Positions 35,357-44,318 of a stretch of 64,000 bases of DNA are shown one piece after another. The notes beneath the pieces are model-generated. The model made no database searches and had not been told where the DNA came from. It worked only from the letters and a program-made list of their open reading frames with translations. Each line of letters begins with the position of its first letter. The stretch's first letter is position 1. Source of the DNA: Effrenium voratum (taxonomy: Eukaryota > Sar > Dinophyceae > Suessiales > Symbiodiniaceae); NCBI GenBank assembly GCA_963377175.1, contig CAUJNA010000504.1, positions 150,160 through 214,159 on the forward strand. Reading direction: 5' to 3'. The translations under genes and the position numbers were made by a program.

Positions 35357-35994
35357 AACTGGGAAAACATTCGCATTGCGTTGGGTTTACCTCGTAGGTA
35401 GGTTGTTTGGCACATTGAAACTCGTCAGTTTGGCACCTTTTCAAAATAATCCAACATGAACCGATCACTTCAAACTGAAAAGTGAAGTTCGCCGCGAGGC
35501 GCAGCACTACAGTGCCCAGCTGAGCTGCCTGAGGGATACTGACATGGTTGTGGTGCTGCTTCCGGGTGTTTGATGTTATTTGTCTTTGTCAGAACGTCTT
35601 TTTGCTGGCACGGAGCTGAGCCAGAGAAAGGGCGCGATGCGGTTCTTGACATGAAATGCTTGCACCCAGGTTTCAACTATTGCAGAATTCGTGCGAGTCA
35701 TGTCCCTCCCAAGTTGAAACGTTAAACATCAACGACTGAGACAACGCGGTCAGCCAGCTTTGAGAACCGAACATGCGAAGCAGAGGCCTCCGCGACAACG
35801 AGCTGCATGAGTGGCCGCCGGTGCCTTTGTGCGACGAAGCCTTGAGCAGCTCCATGCCCGTTGCTTCAACTCGGACCTTCCTATGCTCCGTTGTCATCAA
35901 AGACGGAGCTTGCCTTTGACATGTTGCAGCCGCAAAAGAGACATGTTGTGCCCGGCATTCAGGCACAAGGGTGTGCGAGAATTGTCATGGACTT

Positions 35995-36010
35995 CTTGAG
36001 CCAACATGGC
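35995..36010 (-). other. 15/16 match to the dinoflagellate spliced-leader sequence, antisense
   Basis: CTTGAGCCAACATGGC differs at one base from the reverse complement of the 3' part of the dinoflagellate spliced leader as I recall it (GCCATTTTGGCTCAAG). It overlaps the first ATG of the host-gene frame (36006). An antisense position would fit a relict of a retroposed minus-strand mRNA, but no minus-strand gene follows. Chance is possible. Confidence 0.25.
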
Positions 36011-36113
36011 GTCAGAAGGGAGCAAAGCTAAGTACGCTGGGGACGCAGTGGCGAGCCCGTTGCGCAGCCATTTGGGTAAAACAGTCTCAAAAAGCCACCA
36101 AGGCGGTGTAGCG

Positions 36114-36263
36114 ATGGGCTCGCGGACGGCAGCAGTCGCTTCCCTCCTTGCGGTGCTCTACAGCGCCGCGCTGGTGCCATGCAGCGCCAAGACCACGGAG
36201 CTGCTGGGTGACTTGAAGAAGGAGGCGGGCATATTTGATGGGCCGGTCAATTCGAGAGAGAGC
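36114..36263 (+). CDS. 5' coding part of surface-protein gene (signal peptide), cut by retrotransposon
   Basis: ATG 36114 starts MGSRTAAVASLLAVLYSAAL, then VPCSA|KTTELLGDLKKEAG: a classical signal peptide with a short basic start, a hydrophobic core and small residues before the cleavage site. An in-frame upstream ATG at 36006 would add 36 hydrophilic residues and bury the signal, so 36114 is preferred. The frame runs to 36263, where the retrotransposon begins. Alternatively the exon ends at 36245 with donor CCG|GTCAAT (phase 0) and the element sits in an intron. It continues after the element at 44249 or further in. Confidence 0.6.
36259..36263. repeat. Target-site duplication, left copy (AGAGC)
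   Basis: AGAGC immediately precedes the 5' LTR, and the same five bases follow the 3' LTR at 44244-44248. Five bases is the usual duplication length for Ty1/copia integrases. The target is a GA-rich tract. Confidence 0.85.
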
Positions 36264-36432
36264 TGTCAAATATCATGTTGCACTACTTGTCACTTGTGCA
36301 TGCATGATGTACACTACCCGACTGCAGGCCTTGAGTCTACCAGGAAAAGAGTGCATGCTGGCTGACTACATTTGTGTTTGTGATAACTGAACAACACTTG
36401 CACTAGAAGTAAAGTATCAACGTATTTTAACG
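36264..36432 (+). repeat. 5' LTR
   Basis: 169 bases, starting TGTCAAATATCATG and ending CGTATTTTAACG. It matches 44075-44243 at 168 of 169 positions. The ends are TG...CG and not the usual TG...CA. The boundary is nevertheless fixed by both the primer site starting at 36433 and the AGAGC duplication. It contains three ACTAC pentamers. Confidence 0.95.
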
Positions 36433-36452
36433 TGGTAGCGGAGCTGAGATCC
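36433..36452 (+). promoter_or_regulatory. Primer-binding site (initiator tRNA-Met type)
   Basis: TGGTAGCGGAGCTGAGATCC abuts the 5' LTR. Ty1/copia elements prime minus-strand DNA with initiator tRNA-Met, whose 3' end is complementary to TGGTA(T/G)C(A/G)GAGC-type sites. The long candidate match suggests the full acceptor stem is used and not an internal half-tRNA fragment. The dinoflagellate tRNA itself is not in the window, so the pairing is inferred. Confidence 0.8.
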
Positions 36453-36509
36453 TAAACATAGGGGAGCTCCAGTAACAGCAGTAAGTACTACAACTGCACA
36501 GGCAACCAC

Positions 36510-37700
36510 ATGCCCAACTACTACGACATGTCAGGAGAACCAGCAGCAGCATCAGCACAACCAACTACAGGAGCAGACAACGGGCCCACAGCAGAAGAGA
36601 CAATAGGAGCCACAACTACGGGAACAACACAGGAGCAGGAAGACGTCCAAAGGCTACACAAATACAAACTGCCACCACCGTTCTTCACTGGTGACTACTC
36701 ACAGTATGAAGAGTGGCTGTTCAAACTACAAGCATATCTCGGACTATCGACCGAGACTTCGACATGGTGCTACAACTAGCACAAGCAGCTACAAGACAAA
36801 TTGAAGATGCAGACATCAGAGCACACATACGCGACCCTACACAGGCAGCAAAAGCAGTAGACCTCTCACGAGATCTACACTACATCCTCATCAACATCTG
36901 CCAAGGAGCAGCAGCCACAGTGGTTAGACAAAACCGCTACAATGCCAATGGATGTGAAACACTACGGCTTTTGCACAACAGGTTCAGCCTACCAGTAGGA
37001 ACACGCAGTGTTGGCTACCTCACCAAACTACTGGAACCTACATTCAATGAAGCACAATTTGAAGAACCATTCCTACAGTGGGAACACGACATCAACCGCT
37101 ACGAGAAAGACAACGGCGCAGCACTACCAGATGGAGTAAACATTGCAATACTACTCAACAAGACCAAAGGGGCACTCCAACAGCATCTCCAACTACGTGC
37201 TGGACAGATCACGAACTACAACGAGATCAGAGTTGTCATCCTGGACTACTACAAAACCATCTCTGCATTCTCAAGAGCGAGCTCAGCAGTTGGCACAAAC
37301 TACAATGGTGGGACAGCACCGATGGACGTGGACAACATTTGGAGAAAAGGAAGAAACTACAAAGGCAAAGGCAAATATGGAGGCAAAGGACACTACAAAG
37401 GAAACAAAGGAAAAGGTAAGTACAGAAGCAAAGGCCACTACAAAGGATTCGACAAAGGCAGCAAAGGAACTACAACAAAGGAGGGTACAACAAGAACAAA
37501 GGAAAAGGCTACTCAGGATCCAAAGGACATGGATCAAGCAAAGGCTACAAAGGCCAAGGAAACTACACCAAATCAAAAGGAAAAGGAAACAACAATTACA
37601 CAACATGCCATCGATGTGGCAAACCAGGCCACTGGGCACAAGACTGCAGAGTGCCAGTATGGCACATAGGAGAAGGAGAAGAACTACATCCACTAGAACA
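36510..37700 (+). pseudogene. copia Gag (nucleocapsid), two frame breaks
   Basis: Starts at ATG 36510 with an acidic/Thr-rich N-terminus, then LHKYKLPPPFFTGDYSQYEEWLFKLQ typical of copia Gag entry (quoted in parts: PPPFFTGDYSQYEEWLFKL). Near 36746 the frame steps back one base to continue IDRDFDMVLQLAQAATRQIE and the helical Gag core. Near 37468 it steps again into a Gly/Lys/Tyr-rich basic stretch. A CCHC zinc knuckle lies at 37606-37647 (C-H-R-C-G-K-P-G-H-W-A-Q-D-C). The reading then runs on without a stop into pol. Gag packages the element RNA into virus-like particles. Both breaks are apparent one-base losses. Confidence 0.8.
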
Positions 37701-40700
37701 AGAACAAGCACATCACGACAACAATGAAGAACTACCTCAGGATGTGAACGACACTTGGGACTGGTACTTCGAAGGAGAAGAAGGACAACACGAGGTGAAC
37801 TACATGGAGGAGAACTGGAACGACTACGACTATGACAACAGCTGGGATTGGAATGACGACAGCTATGAGGACACTGCAAACTACATTGGAGGCATCAACG
37901 AGTCACACCTCACAATTGGACACATCAGACAAGCAAACTCACGACTACACAAGCACAAATCCAAATCACTACTTGGCAAGAGAACAACACACACAACATC
38001 ATGGAACGACCACAGCAAGAGCTTTCAACAATTCCTACAAGAAGACAACACACAGCCACACTTTGATATAGCAGCAGCCAGACAACAACAAAGGAACAAG
38101 AAGATTGAGAACACTATCACACACTACATCATGTACTCCAACTTCAAGTCATACCACCACCTGCTGATCGACTCAGGAGCGTCTACACACGTTTGCCCGA
38201 AGGACTACGCACCAGACCTACCGCTACGACCTTGTGGAGAATCGGTTCCACAACTCTACACGGTTACCAACAAGAAGATTCCTGTCTACGGCATCAAGTA
38301 CGTTCCCTACAAGCAGGACAACTTCAGGATCATGATACCCTACTACGTTTGTGATGTGAAGTACCCAATCCTCAGTGCATCAAGACTACTTGATAGAGGA
38401 TATGGACTTGACTTCACTCCACGACACTGCACCATCACACATGGACAACAACAAGCACACCTCATCAGACACTCAGGGCTTTTCTACCTGCGAGCAGAGA
38501 AGATCGACATCCCTATAGGATTCGACATCTATCCAATGACTACAGACAGTGGAAAACCCATTGCTGTGATTCAACCTACAGAGAGAGCAGCACAACAACA
38601 AGAACAAATCGCACCACTGACGCACACAGACCAAGGACTACGACAGATCCTTGGTGGAAACACTGACTACTGGAAACTTGATGGTGACTACGCCATCAGA
38701 GTACACAAACGACCACGCAAAGCACTATTCACACCACACAACAGTGGTTGCCCAATACCTGAAGAAGAACTAGATGATTGGCGACTAACCATCATCAACA
38801 GACAAGGGCAAGAGCAAGAACAACTACAAGAGAACCCAACACAACTTTCCAAGCAAGAACTACAACGAAGACTAGAAGGTGACAACTGGACTGGAGAAAC
38901 CAGATTCAGAAGAAAGATAACACCTACACGCAGAGCAACATCAAAGACAACACCAACAAGGCAGAGCTCACAACCACAACGGCTAATGGACACACCACCA
39001 ACCAGATCAAAGATCCAACTACGAGCACCACAAAAGATATGGAGACCTAAAGCAGCACCTTCTACAAATCTTGACACCGCACAACCAAAGGAGACAATCC
39101 ACAGACCACTCACAGCACAGGAGGACAACCAAGACTACTGGGAAAGACAAGGTGAACACTGGATAAGACACCACACATCACTTAGAACAACTCTATTCAC
39201 TCCAACAGATGGACCAGGACATCCACCAATCAGCACACTCGAACCGCACAGAACTACAATCACTCACAACAACTTTGGAGAAGTTTCCCAACGCAAACAT
39301 GACTGGACAGTCATGGGCAACGCAGCACTACCATTTCAATGGAAAGGAACAACAAGGTTCACCGTGAAGAAAGACTACGAGTACATCCAGGAGAACCACG
39401 ATGAGGAACAACAACACGAGCATCATGAAGCACACAGAGCAATAGGACTACGCAATAGGACTACGACAACCTCAGCAGCCCACTCCACAACAAATAGCAG
39501 AACACAACTTGACACACCTACCATACAGAAATTGGTGTCCAATTTGCGTTCAAGGCAAAGGACGCCAGGACAACTACAAGAAACAACAATCACGACAACC
39601 CATCATCCAAGTGGATTTTGCCTACATCAAATCACAACAAGATCCGAAGACCATACCAGTCTTAACGGCAGTTGATGTTACTACACAAACCATCAATGAT
39701 GGACTACATGATCAACAACCTACAAGCATTCATCTTTGAATGCGGAAGAACACACGGCATACTACAAAGCGACAACGAAGACACACTCAATGCACTACTA
39801 CAAGCAACAGCATCTAAAGTCGGCTCAATGACTGTACGACATTCACCATCCTACAGCAGCAACAGTCAAGGAAGCGTTGAGCGACTACATAGAACACTTC
39901 TCGGACAAATCCGCGTCGTCAAAGCTCAGGTTGAAAGCAACTACAGCATGACGATGTCCACAAAGCACTGTCTACTACCCTGGATAGTACGACACGCAGC
40001 ATGGACGGTAAATCGCTACGTCATTCACTCAGACGGCTACACAAGCTTCGAACGCCGCTGGGGAAGAAACTACGAGCGAGCAATCTGCGAATTTGGCGAG
40101 ACACTACTCTACCTTCCACCACAACACAAGAAACTCCCAAAAGCAGACCTACGGATGCAGAAATGCATCTGGCTCGGAAAAGTTTCCGAAACCGGAGAAA
40201 ACTACGTCGCAACGGAATCAGGCGTACAAAAGGTACGAACAGTGCGGAGACTACAACCGGACTTCAATTACGACCTCGCACTATTGAACAAAGTTTCCGG
40301 CACACCGTGGGCACCACGACGGAACACCTACAACCCATCGTTCGCAACACTGTTGGATGCGCAACTACCACCGTCAGAGAGAAGAAGGTCCACGCAAGAT
40401 TTCGGACAACAAACGAACGCTACGGACGACATCGTTGCGGAACCCGCAACAAAACAACAACGCACCACACCACCTCCACGACTTCCGTCAACATCGACGT
40501 CAAGTTCACGACCACTACCGGATAGTCCGATGGCTACTTCACCAACCGGACGACAACATCCACCACTACCAGCACCACCTCGACAAACACTACGACGTTT
40601 AACTCCGGAAGAAGTAATGCAACCCACTAAAGCACAGAAGACCTCAAAGGACACTACAATCAGATCAACGGAGCAAGCAACCAAAGAACCACCACCACTA

Positions 40701-42355
40701 CGACAGAAAATTAACGCAGTGACACTTCCCAACGGCAAATTCATCACACCCTACACAAACGACGACACCTCAGAAGACCAACCCATAATCTTCGACAACG
40801 AAGGTTACGACGAAACACAACTACTGGAAGGAATGAAACACGAGTCAAATCAAATGAAGCTACATGACGTCTACGACGAAGTAGATGCGTCTACCGTCGA
40901 CGACAACGTCATAAGAGAAGCGATACCTACTAGATGGGTACACAGGAAGAAAGGACCAGGAGTGCGAAGTCGAATCGTCGCAAAAGGCTACACAGAGAAG
41001 ATCGAGGACGAAGACTCCGTCTACGCCTCTACACCAATGTTCACGACACTCCGACACTTCTCGCACTACAAATGTCACGACCAAACTGGATAGCGCGACT
41101 AGGCGACGTCTCTACAGCATTTCTACACGCACCCATCGCAAAAGACCACGACGGTAAACAACGTGACGTCTACCTTTGGCCACCTAAAGAACTTTGTCCA
41201 CAACAGGACAAAATCTGGCGACTAAAGAAAGCCATGTGTGGACTACGCAGTTCACCAAAAGCATGGCAGGACTACCTGGCTGAAGTGTTACAAAAGCTCA
41301 GCTTTGTAAGACTAAAGTCAGAACCTAACGTCTACACCAATGCAACTCGCGACTGCTACATCATGGTCTACGTGGATGATCTCTTGGTACTTGGTGACAA
41401 GACTACTGTCGACTCCACCTTCGAGGCCATCCAGAAGCAGGTCCTACTCAAGCACATCGGCTACCTCGAACCTGGCAAACCACAACAATTTCTTGGAAGA
41501 AACATCGACCACTTTGGCAACTACTGCAACCTGGGACTAAAGGACTCCTACATCGACAACATGATCGAGGAGTCTGGAATGAACAACTGCAACCCAGTGA
41601 ACACTCCAGGAATTGCACACTACAAACCGACAATAGAAGATGAAGCACTACTTGACCACGAACAACACAAAAGGTACAGAAGGATTGTTGGCAAACTACA
41701 ATGGTTAGCATACACACGACCAGACATCGCATACTCCACAAAAGAACTAGCACGAGACCTCACAGCACCTACAGAACTCTCACAAAAGAGAGTCAAACAT
41801 CTACTACGTTACTTGAACGGCACCAAGCACTACAAATTCACCATAGAACCAACAACAACACTCAGAGCAAACACTAACAACATCCTGGATCTCGACGTTC
41901 ATGTCGATGCCGACTGGGCAGGATGCCCTACTACCAGGAAGTCAACTTCAGGTTTCAACATCATCTTTTTAGGAACAACAGTTGCATTTGGCAGCAGAAC
42001 ACAAGCTACAATAGCACTCAGCTCAGCAGAGTCTGAACTCTACGCCATTTGCACAGGAGTCAATGAGGGACTACACCTCAGAAACTTCCTACTTGAAACC
42101 AACATTTGCAGCAAGCTAAATCTACGCATCCACACAGACTCCACAGCAGGCAAGAGCATTGCTACACGACAAGGCACTAGCAAACGAGCAAAACACATCG
42201 ACCTTAAATTTCTCTACACACAAGACCTCATCAAGCACGACATCATCAGAATCCTCAAAATCAACACGCTACACAACAGCTCAGACTTGTTCACAAAATA
42301 CATTAGCAAAGAAACACTACAGAGGCTCATACAGAGCATTGGCATACGTGTTTAG
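37701..42355 (+). pseudogene. copia Pol: protease, integrase, reverse transcriptase, RNase H, three frame breaks
   Basis: Protease: LLIDSGAST at 38161-38187, with the catalytic DSG at 38170. Integrase: an HHCC-type H-x3-H...C-x2-C at 39503-39547, first Asp at 39614, second Asp at 39771 (SDNE) and Glu at 39879, exactly 35 residues between the last two (DD35E). RT: GDVSTAFLHA at about 41102 and YVDD at 41369-41380. RNase H: DADWAG at 41905, SSAESELYA, TDSTAGKS and LFTKYIS, stop at 42353-42355. Breaks: a 13-bp tandem duplication (39440-39452 and 39453-39465), an extra base near 39690, and a lost base near 41046. The protease-integrase spacer of over 400 residues is long and low-complexity. Confidence 0.88.
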
Positions 42356-42649
42356 CACTACGAACAACAACTGTTTCACAACGGTTGCACATCAATCACA
42401 ACAGTTTGTATATGGCCATATGTAACTACCTGCATTCAAGTAACAGTAACAGTAACAGTGACTACAAGTAATAGTAATTGTAACCACCAGTAATTTGCAC
42501 TTGCACTTTTGGCGGCTTTTGGCGGCTTGAGTCAACACTACATGTTGTTTTGTGTTTTACTACATGCCCGCATGTGCTTTTGTGAGCTAACATTGGCTCA
42601 CTACTGTCTGCCCCGTTTCACTGCATCTCGATAGGCCGAACTACCAGCA

Positions 42650-43776
42650 ATGGCTGGAACTACGCCCATGGATGCGACTACGCTGGATGTCATGCCGATG
42701 GAGGTTACTACATCAGCGCCAGAGACTACTCTGCCCGTCGAACAACAGGCTGGCAGTACTACACCGGACCGTGTTTTCACACCACCGGATCGGCAGGGCA
42801 CTACCGACTCCGGCAGCATGGCTACTTTGGCCACTCCACCACCTGAGGCCTACAACTCCCTCAACTACAACTTCAATCACCAACTACCCACACCGGCACC
42901 TTTCTACAGACCCGACGACATCTTGGCACACCTCACTACAACTGAGAACAACATCCCCGACACTCCAGCGATCGACCCGGAGCAGAACTACTTCAGGGTC
43001 TACGCGGCTTTGACGCTCGAGGAGTTCCAACTACTAAGTCAACAACAAACTACACCCATCCCCGAGCTCAACTACAACCTACCAGTTCACGACCTACCTT
43101 CAGACCTACGGATGCCACACTACGACTCACTACCTCTTCACCTACGTCTTTCAGAGGCAGTCAACTTCTACTACTACAACCTTACATCACTACACCTCAC
43201 AACCCAGTACACCAACTCGATGGTCATCATCCAACTACACATTCCACCAGAAGTTCTACTACGATTTGTCAGCGCTGGACAACTCGTCAACTTCTGCCGC
43301 GACTACGTGAGCCACATGATTTCCATCAAAGATGAGCACCACCTACCTACACGCCAGCTACATCAACGACTACACCGAATCACCTACAACTTGGACCAGA
43401 TCACCACTACATTCAACCTGTCCAACAACTCCATTTGGAACTATCACATGCCCCTGTACCTACCAGAACTACTCAACTACTTCGACCACAACAACTTCAA
43501 GACCACCACTACAAGTCCATCAACACGATGCTACACAAAAGTGTCACCTACTACGGCATCACCCTCCTCACGGCTACAAATCTTTCCATGCAACACAAAC
43601 TACTACTCCACAACTACCTCACTACCACCGGCCAAGCACTTGCACCACCGGAATGCGACTACAACCGCCTTCGTGGCGGTCCAGACTTCCTCAACACTCA
43701 CTACCAACCACTATGCAGGCTTGGACTAAGCCAAGTCCAGAACTACCGAGTCCAACACTGGACTAAGCACACCTAA
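42650..43776 (+). CDS. Extra ORF downstream of pol in the copia element, unknown function
   Basis: ATG 42650 begins MAGTTPMDATTLDVMPMEVT. The frame stays open to 43729, and near 43500 the coding texture moves back one base to a frame ending in TAA at 43774-43776, about 375 residues in total. It lies 294 bases after the RNase H stop and 298 bases before the 3' LTR, where some other LTR elements carry env-like or regulatory genes. Composition is rich in Thr, Leu, Tyr, Asn, His and Pro. I see no signal peptide, membrane segment, zinc motif or catalytic signature. The middle part (VNFYYYNLTSLHLTTQYTN; VLLRFVSAGQLVNFCRDYV) looks folded. Function unknown. Confidence 0.6.
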
Positions 43777-44060
43777 TCTCCAGGTGGAGCTGCAACTACG
43801 TGCTGTGCTACGTCATCGTACTACGAGACGACTGAGAACCAACTAGGGTTCTTGCACAGCAATTTCACTTTTCTGATCATTTGAAGGTTAGTTGAACTAC
43901 AGACAGCAGCGCTGTAGATACCTACCTTCGGTCATCTTTTTTAAGAGACTACATGCCTGTTCGCTACAGTAGCATCGGCAAACAACATGTGCATTCGTTT
44001 TTGCCACTACTGTCAATACCACCTTTTGGGTCTATGGTTAAAGGACACTACAAGGTCTTT

Positions 44061-44074
44061 TAACCAAGGGGCCG
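44061..44074 (+). promoter_or_regulatory. Polypurine-tract candidate
   Basis: TAACCAAGGGGCCG directly precedes the 3' LTR. The AAGGGG run is the expected position of the plus-strand primer for copia elements. It is short and followed by CCG, so the exact primer end is uncertain. Confidence 0.5.
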
Positions 44075-44243
44075 TGTCAAATATCATGTTGCACTACTTG
44101 TCACTTGTGCATGCATGATGTGCACTACCCGACTGCAGGCCTTGAGTCTACCAGGAAAAGAGTGCATGCTGGCTGACTACATTTGTGTTTGTGATAACTG
44201 AACAACACTTGCACTAGAAGTAAAGTATCAACGTATTTTAACG
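44075..44243 (+). repeat. 3' LTR
   Basis: Identical to the 5' LTR except G at 44122 in place of A at 36311. It is followed immediately by the AGAGC target duplication and a GA microsatellite. Confidence 0.95.
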
Positions 44244-44245
44244 AG

Positions 44246-44314
<69 letters not shown>
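44244..44314 (+). repeat. GA tract with right target-site duplication
   Basis: AGAGC (44244-44248) is the second copy of the target duplication. It continues into about 33 GA units. Before insertion this tract followed 36263 directly. It is open in the frame of the downstream exon as alternating Glu-Arg. Confidence 0.85.

Positions 44315-44318
<4 letters not shown>

Larger units (their letters stand above)
36264..44243 (+). mobile_element. Ty1/copia LTR retrotransposon, 7980 bp, complete structure
   Basis: The element has 169-bp LTRs, a 20-nt primer site directly after the 5' LTR, a gag-pol region in the copia order Gag-protease-integrase-RT-RNase H, an extra 3' ORF, a purine-rich tract and a 5-bp AGAGC target duplication. 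It lies in the same orientation as the interrupted host gene. One mismatch between the LTRs (36311 A, 44122 G) implies recent insertion. The coding regions are nevertheless broken by about six frameshifts, so this copy is probably not autonomous unless those are sequence errors. Composition is unlike the surrounding DNA: rich in A and C on plus, with the pentamer ACTAC everywhere. Confidence 0.95.

Noticed and set aside
36006..36113. Upstream ATG 36006 as the start of the surface protein
   Set aside because: It would place 36 hydrophilic residues before the hydrophobic signal. The ATG at 36114 gives a standard signal peptide.
36433..36452. tRNA gene fragment
   Set aside because: It is the primer-binding site fixed by its position next to the LTR. 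No cloverleaf can be formed around it.
42650..43776. Env-like identity for the extra copia ORF
   Set aside because: No signal peptide, transmembrane helix or cleavage site is visible, so the env label has no support.
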